Origin: Streptomyces sp.
Lineage (GTDB): Bacteria > Actinomycetota > Actinomycetes > Streptomycetales > Streptomycetaceae
NCBI RefSeq assembly: GCF_031178505.1
Contig: NZ_JAPSIW010000002.1
Coordinates: forward strand, 1 to 49,683
Direction of reading: 5' to 3'
Length of the DNA stretch: 49,683 bases
The notes under the pieces were generated by a model that ran no database searches, was not told the DNA's origin, and saw nothing but the letters and a program-made list of their open reading frames with translations. Shown here piece by piece: positions 1-6,576 of the stretch. Positions within the stretch are counted from its first letter, which is position 1, and every line of letters begins with the position of its first letter. Position numbers and translations under genes: made by a program.

Positions 1-89
1 GCCAGGCTCGCCGAAGGCGACCGCGTAGCGGCTTGGCCTGGCGGCCCGGCGCGGGCTGTGGTCCCCTCCGGGGGCCCCGTCGCGGAGGG
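1..89. repeat. telomere-like terminal foldback palindromes
   Basis: Positions 1-7 (GCCAGGC) pair with 36-42 (GCCTGGC). Inside that stem sit two perfect hairpins: TCGCC-GAA-GGCGA at 8-20 and CCGC-GTA-GCGG at 21-31. A third hairpin follows at 44-56 (GCCCG-GCG-CGGGC), then a 7-bp stem pairing 64-70 (CCCTCCG) with 83-89 (CGGAGGG). Tight 3-nt loops that can form a sheared G-A pair, in a clover-leaf array at an extreme end, are the hallmark of Streptomyces telomeres, where protein-primed patching occurs. The sequence does not match the common CCCGCGGAGCGGG-type telomere, so this would be an atypical class. The start of the window may be a true replicon end or an assembly stop at a palindrome. Confidence 0.6.
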
Positions 90-411
90 AACCCCCCGAC
101 CCCACCCACCCCAGCACCACCCACGGGCCGCAAGATCAAAACGGCCCCCCTCCCCTCTGTGGAGGGCCGGGGGTGTGGGGGCGGAGCCCCCGCGTGCCTG
201 AACCCGCACCCACTCCGTCAGCCCTGCGGCGAAATCACCTCTTAAGAGGTGAGGCGGCGCGGTGGCCGGACGACCGCCGGGTGCACGAGGCACGGCGCGG
301 AGCGGAGCGGAGCGCCGTTCCTCGAGCACCGCCCCCGCCGGCGTCGCCGCCGTGAACGCCGAAGGGCCCGGCGGACGGGTGTCTCGCCGGGCCCCGGTCG
401 GGCTGGTCGGG
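90..411. other. non-coding subterminal region
   Basis: No convincing gene. The stretch is C-rich on the top strand near 100-125, has a small CCCTC/GAGGG foldback near 155-170, contains the 18-bp palindrome listed separately, and carries a short GGAGC tandem (about 298-313) flanked by GGCGC and GCGCC. Reading frames here lack normal GC3 bias. The make-up fits a subterminal zone of a linear replicon. Confidence 0.5.
235..252. repeat. 18-bp perfect palindrome, subterminal
   Basis: TCACCTCTTAAGAGGTGA is a perfect 18-bp palindrome centred on CTTAAG. It stands out in a GC-rich background about 240 bp from the telomere-like end. It could be a dimeric protein-binding site or a telomere-proximal element. 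No gene start lies within 400 bp that it would obviously control. Confidence 0.6.
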
Positions 412-708
412 TCAGTAGAGCTGCACGCGGGTGAGGACGATGTGCGGCGGGTCGGCGTCGGCGGCGATGACGTACTCGGCGATGCCGAGCGAGCCGTCCG
501 CGCCGAGCGGCATGCGCCGCTGCTGCGGCCACTTCGCCGACGCGGTGCTGCCCGGCACTTCCCCCCTCGTCTCGTTGATCACGACCGTGGCGGCCACGAT
601 CGCACCGAACACCGCGCCGGGCAGGCTCTTGTCCATGAGGAGTTCGGTGACCTCCTCCGACAGCACGCAGGGCAGGCCCGCCGGCTCCTCGCCGTACGGC
701 TCACTCAA
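412..708 (-). CDS. hypothetical protein, downstream partner of a two-gene unit
   Basis: About 98 residues. The frame is open further upstream, but coding bias begins where it overlaps the stop of the preceding gene. TTG at 708, overlapping the upstream stop at 701-703, is my preferred start. The N-terminal part contains LPCVLSEEVTELLMDKSLPG followed by a hydrophobic AVFGAIVAATVVI stretch, and the protein ends IVLTRVQLY. I do not recognise the family. The tight overlap implies translational coupling to the 701-991 gene; the size and arrangement resemble a toxin-antitoxin pair, but no toxin motif is visible, so that is only a possibility. Confidence 0.5.
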   Translation of the reverse strand: MSEPYGEEPAGLPCVLSEEVTELLMDKSLPGAVFGAIVAATVVINETRGEVPGSTASAKWPQQRRMPLGADGSLGIAEYVIAADADPPHIVLTRVQLY

Positions 709-991
709 CGGGCAGGCCCGCCTCACGGCGGCGGCGAACCGCGTCGGCCACCGAGGTGATCGGCAACGTGCCGTCGATCGCGGCCGCGACCAGACGGTCC
801 CCTTCGGGGTCGGTGTCGAGCATGGCCTCGCACCACCAGCGACGCAGTACGCCCTCCGCCTCCTCGGGCGCGGCGGCCAGCAGCTCGCGGTAGAACTCCA
901 TGCGGCGGCCGCCGTCCAGCGCGGCCGCAATGCCCTCGGCGTTACGCGGCACCCGCTCCGGGTCGTGCGGGTGGATCGGCTGTGCAGTCAT
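701..991 (-). CDS. hypothetical protein, upstream partner of a two-gene unit
   Basis: A 96-residue acidic protein starting at ATG 991 (MTAQPIHPHDPERVPRN). The longer open frame to 1078 adds an Arg-rich segment that looks non-coding. The pattern of short helices (EGIAAALDGGRRMEFYRELL, then EEAEGVLRRWWCEAML) resembles small conserved streptomycete proteins often paired with another small gene; I cannot name a function. It overlaps the next gene and is the last unit before the left end. The GTGTCAT repeat cluster at 1114-1314 lies directly upstream and may include its promoter. Confidence 0.6.
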   Translation of the reverse strand: MTAQPIHPHDPERVPRNAEGIAAALDGGRRMEFYRELLAAAPEEAEGVLRRWWCEAMLDTDPEGDRLVAAAIDGTLPITSVADAVRRRREAGLPVE

Positions 992-1113
992 CGGGCGACG
1001 CCCCTTTCCGTCTCGTCTGAGTCTGCCCCTTGCGGGGGCTGGGAGTCGACCCGATGCACGGACACCACGCCTTCCCACTCAAGATGCCTTCGTCGTCGTG
1101 TAGGTTCTCGCGG

Positions 1114-1314
1114 CCCGTGTCATCTGCCGGGCCTCTGACCTGGGTGTTCCTTGGCCGTCTCACGCCGTGTCATTCGCTGGAGTCTCAGCTCCGTGTCATT
1201 TCCTCGCCGCTTCGGGCGGACCCGCCCGACGCGGTGAGTCTCTGACCTGCGCTGTCTCACGGGGATGTCATAAATGCCATCCAGATGACACAGCGGCTGA
1301 GAAAATGACACGGG
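1114..1314. repeat. GTGTCATT repeat cluster (iteron-like), 992-1334 intergenic
   Basis: This gap between the dnaB-like stop and the start at 991 has no gene but holds copies of CCGTGTCATT: direct at 1114-1123, 1165-1174 and 1191-1200, inverted at about 1285-1291 and 1304-1314, and a decayed GTGT at 1144-1147. The four forward GTGT cores fall 27, 23 and 26 bp apart. Repeats at near-constant spacing next to a helicase gene suggest a replication-origin or regulator-binding array. A 13-bp GGCTGGGAGTCGA at 1037-1049 recurs at 4393-4405, upstream of the rep unit. Confidence 0.5.
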
Positions 1315-1334
1315 ATTTGAGAACCTACAGCAGG

Positions 1335-2732
1335 TCAGAAGCCCGTACCGAGGTCGCGGGCGCGGGCATAGTGCCCCTGGAAGGCCACGGTGACGGTGCC
1401 CGTCGGCCCCTGCCGGTTCTTGCCGATGATCAGGTCCATCTCGCCCGCCCGCTCGTGCTCCTTGTCGTACGCGTCGGGCCGGTGCAGCAGGATCACGGCG
1501 TTGGCCTCGGCCTCGATCGCGCCCGACTCGCGCAGGTCGGCCATCATCGGCTTCTTGTCCTCGCGCTTCTCAACCTCGCGGTTGAGCTGAGCCGCCGCGA
1601 TGACGATGATCCTGAACTCGCCGGCCAGTTCCTTCAGGCCCCGGCTGATCTCGTCCACCTCGCCGGTGCGGTTCTGCCCGCCCTTGCCGGAGGCCTTCAT
1701 GATCTGGAGGTAGTCCACGATCAGGACGCGCGGGAGCTTGCCCTGCGCCTGGAGCCAGCGCAACCGCGAACGGAGCCGGACGATGGTCGCCGCCGGGCCG
1801 TCGTCCACCACCAGCGGCGAGCCGCCGATGCGCAGTGCCGCGTCGTGGATGCGCTGCCGGTCGTCGTTCTGGTACTCGCGGTCCTTGACCCGGTTCAGCG
1901 GCACGCGGGCCTCGGCCGCGATGATCCGCTCCATGAGCTGGGAGTGGCTCATCTCCATGGACGACACCAGCACCTGGCTGCGGTGCTCGATCGCCACACA
2001 CCGGGCGATGTCGAGCAGCACCACGGACTTGCCGATCGCGGGTCGGGCCGCGATCACGATCAGGTCGCCAGGCTCCATCGGGAGCATGGCCTGAAGGTCG
2101 GCGTACGGCAGGGGCAGACGCTCGGGCGGCGGTGCATCCATGCTGACGAGGTACTCCTCCAGCATGTCGTCCACGGTCGCGACCCGGTCCAGCCCCCCGC
2201 CGGCGCCGAGCTGTGCCGCCGACTGCATCTCGGCCTGCGCCGCGTTGACGACATCGGCGACCTCGCCCTCGGCCGCGTAGCCCATCTGCACAATCCGGGT
2301 GCCCGCCTCGATCAGGCGCCGCAGCTTGAACCGCTCGACCACGATCTCCGCGTAGTACGAAGCGTTCGCCGCCGTCGGCACCGCCTGCACCAGGGTGTGC
2401 AGGTAGGACGCGCCGCCGATCCGCTCGATGTCGCCGGACTTCGTCAGATACGCCGCGACCGTAATCGGGTCGACCGGCTGACCCTTCCCGTACATGTCCA
2501 TGATCGCGTCATGGATGGTGCCGTGCGCGGGGCGGTAGTACGCCTCGCTGGTCAGACCGGTCTCGCTGACCTCGCCGATCGCGTCCTTGGACAGCAGCAT
2601 GCCGCCGAGCGCGCACTGCTCGCCGGGCACGTCGTTCGGCGGAACACGCTCGAATGGAACGGGCTGGGGTCCCTCATCGAACAGTGAGCCGCCCTCGTCC
2701 TCGATGCCGTCGTGCTGAGTGGGTACGCTCAT
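1335..2732 (-). CDS. dnaB: replicative DNA helicase, DnaB-like (Rep2-type)
   Basis: A 465-residue hexameric helicase expected to unwind the replication fork. An N-terminal DnaB domain (about 30-135) and linker precede the RecA-like core. Walker A reads ARPAIGKS (229-236), Walker B VLIVDYLQIM (336-345), with the AAQLNREVEKR loop (about 380-390) and ADLRESGAIEAEANAVILLHR-type motif (398-418) characteristic of DnaB. Length is normal for the family. ATG 2732 is preferred because AGAAGGGA precedes it; the longer frame to 2954 is Arg/Pro-rich shadow. It follows the Rep gene across a 12-bp hairpin. In linear plasmid pSLA2 the second replication gene is likewise a DnaB-like helicase. Confidence 0.93.
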   Translation of the reverse strand: MSVPTQHDGIEDEGGSLFDEGPQPVPFERVPPNDVPGEQCALGGMLLSKDAIGEVSETGLTSEAYYRPAHGTIHDAIMDMYGKGQPVDPITVAAYLTKSGDIERIGGASYLHTLVQAVPTAANASYYAEIVVERFKLRRLIEAGTRIVQMGYAAEGEVADVVNAAQAEMQSAAQLGAGGGLDRVATVDDMLEEYLVSMDAPPPERLPLPYADLQAMLPMEPGDLIVIAARPAIGKSVVLLDIARCVAIEHRSQVLVSSMEMSHSQLMERIIAAEARVPLNRVKDREYQNDDRQRIHDAALRIGGSPLVVDDGPAATIVRLRSRLRWLQAQGKLPRVLIVDYLQIMKASGKGGQNRTGEVDEISRGLKELAGEFRIIVIAAAQLNREVEKREDKKPMMADLRESGAIEAEANAVILLHRPDAYDKEHERAGEMDLIIGKNRQGPTGTVTVAFQGHYARARDLGTGF

Positions 2733-2764
2733 CGGTGAATCCCTTCTGAACTGGGTGATTCGAG

Positions 2765-2802
2765 CGGCGGCAGGGGCCTTTCCACGGGCTCCCCTGCCGC
2801 CG
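2765..2802 (-). terminator. intercistronic hairpin between rep and dnaB
   Basis: CGGCGGCAGGGG (2765-2776) pairs perfectly with CCCCTGCCGCCG (2791-2802) around a 14-nt loop. No U-run follows on the minus strand. It could attenuate or process the transcript, setting the helicase-to-initiator ratio. Confidence 0.5.
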
Positions 2803-2818
2803 TTGTGCTGCGGAGGGT

Positions 2819-4114
2819 CTAGGCCAGCACCGACTTCTTGGCGTTGCTGGGGTGGCTCGGGTGGCACTCGCACCGGACCAGGCGGCCGTCGTCGGCCTCG
2901 CGCATCCGCTGGCCCGGCTGGCGGGGCTCGATGCCGTCGTTGCACTTGCCGCACCAGTCCGGCAGGGCCGGGCGCTGGCCGGGCACCGCGGTCTTCGGCG
3001 GGACGAACTTCTCCAGGTGACGCTCCAGCGAGTACCAGTTGGCCCGGCTGCCCATGTCGGCGGCCGCGGCGACCAGGTGCTCAACGTCGATGCCCTCGGC
3101 GAGCAGCGCGGCCGCGTCGCGGACCATCGCCATCCGACTGCGGGCCGGGACACCGTGCCCGTGCTTCTGGCGAGAGGCGATCCAGGCCTCCGTCACCCGC
3201 ACGTCGTCGTGGGTGTCCGGCTCCTCGGCGGCAGCCGAGGGGGCGGTGTTGTTCTCCGGCGAAGCCGAAGTCTCCTCTCCTCGTCCCGTCCCGGCCTCGG
3301 CCGTGACGGTGGGGTCCGTTGGGGCACCCGAGTCACCAGAGAGAGAGGCTTCTTTGAGAGAGCTTCTTAGAGGGTGATCGTTTTCGCTGGTCAGGGGAAG
3401 ATCCGTTCCAGAAATCTGGGCTGGCGTTCCAGTTTTCTGGAAGGGCGTTCCAGATTTCTGGAACGAAGGGGTCTCAGGGGCTCCGACCTGCGGCGTTCCA
3501 GTTTTCTGGAACGGCTCGCCGTTGGCGTCGACCAGCCGCACCCGGGCCCGGATCTGACCGTTCGGCGTGGTCTCGATGTCGGTGAGGTGGGTGGGCGGCG
3601 CCGGCGGGTTCTCCCGCCAGTCCGGCCGGTAGGCGTCGAGCTTGTCCCACGCGTTGCGCCACCCGGTGTAGGCGGCGTCGGGGGGCAGGTCGTTGACGAT
3701 GAAGCCGCGGGAGATGCCCTTGGCGGCCCGCGCCTTGCCCTTGAGCTGGCTGATGCCTTCCAGCTCCAGCGTGTCCTTGGGTACGACGAGGTTGAGTTCC
3801 TCCAGCGTCCCCAAGACCTCGTACATGGTCGAGACGCTGGTGGGCTTGTCCTTCGGGCCGGGCAACAGCCAGCAGAGCTGGTCGATCGTCATGCGCCGCA
3901 TGCCGTTCCACGACTGGCGGGAGGCTTCGGCGATCATCGACCGCAGCAGGCTGTAGAGCCGGTACGCGGTGTGCGTCATCCCCGGCATCAGCATCAGGTA
4001 GTCGCGGACCTGTGTGTACGACCAGTAGTCGGTGATGGTGCCGGAGAACTCGAACAGCTCGTCGCCGTCGTCTTGCGGGGCAGCAGCGGCCAGGGCCTTC
4101 TTCGGGCGCTTCAC
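2819..4114 (-). CDS. plasmid replication initiator-like protein (Rep1-type) with internal iterons
   Basis: About 431 residues from GTG 4114, which overlaps the stop of a 31-aa leader by GTGA. The N-terminal half (about 25-150) is a well-ordered helical region with winged-helix character (YTQVRDYLMLMPGMTHTAYRLY; MTIDQLCWLLPG). A low-complexity linker with repeated FQKTGTP units is encoded by the DNA iterons at 3406-3511. A helical domain follows (about 325-390), then a likely zinc site, WCGKC with RCEC near the C-terminus. Position before a DnaB helicase, coupling to a leader peptide, and palindromic repeats inside the gene point to an iteron-binding initiator; pSLA2 rep1, as I recall, also contains its origin iterons. 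The family assignment is by context more than sequence identity. Confidence 0.7.
   Translation of the reverse strand: MKRPKKALAAAAPQDDGDELFEFSGTITDYWSYTQVRDYLMLMPGMTHTAYRLYSLLRSMIAEASRQSWNGMRRMTIDQLCWLLPGPKDKPTSVSTMYEVLGTLEELNLVVPKDTLELEGISQLKGKARAAKGISRGFIVNDLPPDAAYTGWRNAWDKLDAYRPDWRENPPAPPTHLTDIETTPNGQIRARVRLVDANGEPFQKTGTPQVGAPETPSFQKSGTPFQKTGTPAQISGTDLPLTSENDHPLRSSLKEASLSGDSGAPTDPTVTAEAGTGRGEETSASPENNTAPSAAAEEPDTHDDVRVTEAWIASRQKHGHGVPARSRMAMVRDAAALLAEGIDVEHLVAAAADMGSRANWYSLERHLEKFVPPKTAVPGQRPALPDWCGKCNDGIEPRQPGQRMREADDGRLVRCECHPSHPSNAKKSVLA
3406..3511. repeat. palindromic iterons inside the rep coding sequence (candidate origin)
   Basis: Four copies of TTCCAG(A/T)TTTCTGGAA lie at 3406-3420 (right arm degraded), 3427-3442, 3448-3463 and 3496-3511. 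The first three start exactly 21 bp apart, two helical turns; the fourth is 48 bp on. The last three are perfect or near-perfect palindromes, so each could bind a dimer on the same face of the helix. They encode the FQKTGTP repeats of the Rep linker. This is the best candidate for the replication origin. Confidence 0.75.
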
Positions 4115-4206
4115 GGCGTCACCGCCTCGGCGGTGGAGTCCGCAGCGGACGCGACCGAGAGGGTCGGCGTCGCGACGCTGCGTGTCGTCAGGTGGATCTG
4201 GAACAT
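4111..4206 (-). CDS. 31-residue leader peptide coupled to rep
   Basis: The short frame MFQIHLTTRSVATPTLSVAS continues to 31 residues and ends in TGA that shares GTGA with the rep start at 4114. GGGGAG lies upstream of the ATG inside a hairpin stem (4208-4246). The arrangement suggests that translation of this peptide is needed to deliver ribosomes to the weak GTG start of rep. No function is recognised beyond that. Confidence 0.5.
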   Translation of the reverse strand: MFQIHLTTRSVATPTLSVASAADSTAEAVTP

Positions 4207-4207
4207 C

Positions 4208-4246
4208 GTCTGGGGTCTCCCCTGGTGGGTTTGGGGAGTCGCAGAC
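4208..4246 (-). promoter_or_regulatory. RBS-sequestering hairpin before the rep leader peptide
   Basis: On the minus-strand transcript, GTCTG and CTCCCC pair with GGGGAG and CAGAC across a loop of about ten bases. GGGGAG is the likely ribosome-binding site of the 31-aa leader starting at 4206. Closing the hairpin would hide the RBS and, by coupling, reduce Rep synthesis. This would be a copy-number control point. Confidence 0.45.
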
Positions 4247-4699
4247 CGGCAAGTGACGGAAAAGAGACGTTGAGCTGGGGCACGCTGCTGCGTGCTGGGC
4301 GCTACTCGTTCTATCCTGGGAGTGGTGACCTCGGGCCTGTGGCAAGGCTCGGGCCCCGGCGTCATCGCCGACCTAACGACTCAAGCTGTGGAGGCTGGGA
4401 GTCGATCTAGATGGCCGTTCTGCTGGCAGGCAGGGCGGCCATCGGCGTATCAGGGCGCGGGTCCGGCCGGGCGGGCGGCCGCGCCGGCGGACGAACCGGC
4501 GACGCGACGGCGCATGTGTACGTGACATCCACCGATCTTGCCTCGCACCCTGCTCTCCGGTGAACGCGTTTTCAGCGAGTCGGAGCGGGGCGGCAGCGGA
4601 CGGGCCGTCACCTTCGACGTGGAGGCGAAGGGCGATGCGGCCGGGGTGCACGTCATGTCTTGGAGCCTCAATTCCGTGGGCTTCACCGCGCGTACGCGG
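4247..4699. other. non-coding region upstream of the rep unit
   Basis: No supported gene in about 450 bases; open frames here are Arg/Pro-rich shadows. It should contain the promoter of the leftward rep transcript (AT-richer GGATAGAACG on the minus strand near 4308-4317) and the second copy of GGCTGGGAGTCGA (4393-4405). I could not define -35 and -10 boxes confidently. Confidence 0.4.
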
Positions 4700-5287
4700 T
4701 TACTCGGATGCGGTGCCATCATGCCCTCTCCCGTTCGGCGATGGGACCGAAGGGGACGTCAGTCGGTGTGTCGCACCGAGACCGGACCGAAACTCGGCCG
4801 GTCGCTGGGCTGCCCAGCCCGAGACCACCTCCGGATCGTCGGCGGTCCGGACGTGGGTGAAGCCGTGTTCGAGGTAGTAGGCCTGGAGCCGCAGGTTCGT
4901 GCTCCAAGCGTCCAGCCGGAGCCACTTGGCCCCGTGCTGGACAGCCTGGTCACCCGCCCAGTCCAGGAGTGCGCTGCCGAGTCCCGTGCCGGCGTAAGCG
5001 CGGTCCACGGCGAGCTTGTGCACGTACAGAGCAGGCTCCGCGATTTCCTCCGGAGTCCACAGGCGGGTGTCAGCGTCGCGATCCAGGGTGATGGTCGCCG
5101 CAGCGTCCGCGTGGGGCTCCTCGCGGATCATGAAGACCTCGCCACGGCGGATCGAGTCAAGAATGTGGTCGGCCGGGAAGGGCTTGGCCCACTGGTCGGT
5201 GCCGAGAGTCCGCAGCCACGCGGAAGCATCTGTGCGGAACTTGATCAGCCGAGGAAGGTCGGCCTCTTCGGCGGGAGCGATGATCAC
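4700..5287 (-). CDS. GNAT family N-acetyltransferase
   Basis: About 195-199 residues with the acetyl-CoA-binding core of GNAT enzymes: motif A LYVHKLAVDRAYAGTGLGSA with the G-x-G pyrophosphate loop near residue 105, and motif B LQAYYLEHGF near 140. GTG 5287 is preferred because it makes a GTGA overlap with the upstream gntR stop and has GGGGGAA just before it; GTG 5299 would add four residues. Coupling to a GntR repressor implies joint control, and the substrate may be related to the inducer. The target (drug, amino acid or protein) cannot be read from sequence. The C-terminal tail after about residue 170 is low complexity. Confidence 0.88.
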   Translation of the reverse strand: MIIAPAEEADLPRLIKFRTDASAWLRTLGTDQWAKPFPADHILDSIRRGEVFMIREEPHADAAATITLDRDADTRLWTPEEIAEPALYVHKLAVDRAYAGTGLGSALLDWAGDQAVQHGAKWLRLDAWSTNLRLQAYYLEHGFTHVRTADDPEVVSGWAAQRPAEFRSGLGATHRLTSPSVPSPNGRGHDGTASE

Positions 5288-6084
5288 GGGTTCCCCCACG
5301 GGATGCGAGGCGCGTCCGTACCAGCCTCGCGGTGGGTCTCGAACACGATCACGTGCCGATCGCCGGGGATGAGGTTCACGGTGACCTGGACCGCGTTGCC
5401 CTCGCTGTCGAAGGTGGTCGACAGGTGCTCGGCGACAGGGACGCCCGCACCGAGCTGAAGCCGCTGCACCTCGTCCGGCATGGGCATCCGGAGGTAGAAC
5501 TCGTGGAAGCCGTAGACCAGCTCGTGGCCCAGTTCGCCCAGCACCGCGTTCGTGCCGCGCGCAACGTCGCCGGGGTGCATGAAGTCGGTCCCCTGAACGA
5601 GGGAAAGGCGCACGTACGAGTCGTTGAGGTTGTACGGGACGTCATCGAGCTTGCGCACTCGCCGGCGGGCGGCCGCCAGCTCGCCCGGCTCAAGGCCCAG
5701 GCGCTCGCGGATCGCGGGGGTGGGGTCCACGATCGAGACTTCGATCTCCTGTGACGGCGTCCGGCCGTCCTCCTCCTGGACCAGGTTCGTGAAGATGTCG
5801 ACCTCGGGCGGCTTCTGCCTCAGCTCCGCCTGGGGGCGGTAGACCAGCCGCTTGCGCTGGATGACGAAGTAGCCCTTCGGGCGGCGAGCCTCGATCAGGC
5901 CTTCGTGCACGAGCACGCCCAAGCCTTGCCGGATGGTCTGCCGGGAGCGGACTCCGTGCAGCTCACCGTACTTCTCAAGGAGTTCAGCCTCGGTGGGCAT
6001 CTGGGAGCCGGGCGGGAACGTGCCATCAGAAATCTGGCGGCGGAGATCATCAGCGATCTGTTGGTAGACGGGCGTGGGCTTCAT
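5284..6084 (-). CDS. GntR family regulator, HutC/UTRA subfamily
   Basis: About 266 residues from ATG 6084 (MKPTPVYQQIADDLRRQISDG). The N-terminal winged helix has the usual pattern PPGSQMPTEAELLEKYG, then RQTIRQGLGVLVHEGLIEARRPKGYFV. A UTRA effector-binding domain follows (about 95-255). An upstream ATG at 6126 is possible, but it would place codons within the operator at 6112-6129, so 6084 is favoured. GntR proteins of this type (KorSA, TraR) control transfer or replication in Streptomyces plasmids. The two palindromes upstream suggest autorepression and perhaps control of the divergent leader at 6315. Confidence 0.9.
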   Translation of the reverse strand: MKPTPVYQQIADDLRRQISDGTFPPGSQMPTEAELLEKYGELHGVRSRQTIRQGLGVLVHEGLIEARRPKGYFVIQRKRLVYRPQAELRQKPPEVDIFTNLVQEEDGRTPSQEIEVSIVDPTPAIRERLGLEPGELAAARRRVRKLDDVPYNLNDSYVRLSLVQGTDFMHPGDVARGTNAVLGELGHELVYGFHEFYLRMPMPDEVQRLQLGAGVPVAEHLSTTFDSEGNAVQVTVNLIPGDRHVIVFETHREAGTDAPRIPWGNP

Positions 6085-6111
6085 GCCGTCATGTGTACAG
6101 CCCTGCCCCGC

Positions 6112-6129
6112 GCATTGTCCAGTCAATGC
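6112..6129. promoter_or_regulatory. GntR operator 1
   Basis: GCATTGTCCAGTCAATGC is an inverted repeat (GCATTG / CAATGC) just upstream of the gntR start. On the minus strand it contains TTGACT, a possible -35 box. It nearly duplicates the site at 6191-6208. Confidence 0.75.
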
Positions 6130-6190
6130 GTGCGGACTGGTTGATGTGCTTGACGTGGCGCCCGGTGGGTGTCAGAGTCGTCCTCGCAAC

Positions 6191-6208
6191 GCATTGTCTG
6201 GTCAATGC
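6191..6208. promoter_or_regulatory. GntR operator 2
   Basis: GCATTGTCTGGTCAATGC, a second copy of the same palindrome with two changes in the middle, lies 79 bp from the first. Two matching dimer sites in the intergenic region suggest looping or control in both directions. Confidence 0.72.
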
Positions 6209-6314
6209 AATTCGACCGGATGATCTGTGTTGCATGAATGATGCGCACTGCTACGCCGCATAGCGGTCCGGAACCAACGTCGAATGACGGAAGGCCGGTG
6301 CGGGAGCGTCCGTT

Positions 6315-6340
6315 CCTTGAGAACTCAACAGCGTGCCAAA
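6315..6340 (+). promoter_or_regulatory. rRNA-leader-like element upstream of the transfer operon
   Basis: The stretch contains GAGAACTCAACAGCGTGCC, a sequence I know from leaders and spacers of actinobacterial rRNA operons, where it is linked to processing or antitermination. Here it precedes a hairpin and a tRNA-like sequence, and the first transfer gene starts 237 bp downstream. It suggests an unusually stable or antiterminated long transcript. Confidence 0.5.
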
Positions 6341-6361
6341 GATGAGTAATTGGGCCGGATT

Positions 6362-6398
6362 CCGCCGGGCCTCCTCCCTATGGAGGGGCGCCCGGCGG
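6362..6398 (+). terminator. strong two-part hairpin in the transfer-operon leader
   Basis: CCGCCGGGC (6362-6370) pairs perfectly with GCCCGGCGG (6390-6398); inside, CCTCC and GGAGG close a CTAT loop. No U-run follows, so it is more likely a leader RNA structure or conditional attenuator than a simple terminator. It lies between the rRNA-leader motif and the tRNA-like segment. Confidence 0.5.
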
Positions 6399-6455
6399 CA
6401 TTCAACGGCACAGGTCATGAGGGGCGTGCCCGACTGGTTCGGGCTCTCCGGAGAC

Positions 6456-6480
6456 AGGGGTTCGAGTCCCCGCTCGCCTA
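6456..6480 (+). other. tRNA 3'-end-like sequence (T-arm plus acceptor strand)
   Basis: AGGGGTTCGAGTCCCC is a good T-arm, with TTCGAGT as loop and four G-C pairs (the fifth is mismatched), followed by CTCGCCTA as a possible acceptor strand and discriminator. I could not find a matching 5' acceptor (AGGCGAG) or normal anticodon arm upstream, so this is not a complete tRNA. It may be a tRNA remnant or the tRNA-identity segment of an attachment site. Confidence 0.35.
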
Positions 6481-6576
6481 CCGCGCCGTCCCCAGTACGG
6501 CGCGACCCCCGACACGGCGTTGCAGCGCCAGATGTGCCGGGGGTCCACGGATCTACCAGCGAAGGAACCGATCCGC

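Noticed and set aside
297-312. GGAGC tandem as iterons
   Set aside because: Only about three short units in compositionally simple DNA; too weak to call functional.
4373-4722. Small minus-strand proteins upstream of the rep unit
   Set aside because: Arg/Pro-rich composition without GC3 bias, RBS or conserved motifs.
6400-6483. Complete tRNA gene
   Set aside because: Only the T-arm and 3' acceptor strand fit. No matching 5' acceptor, D-arm, or anticodon loop with T33 could be found.
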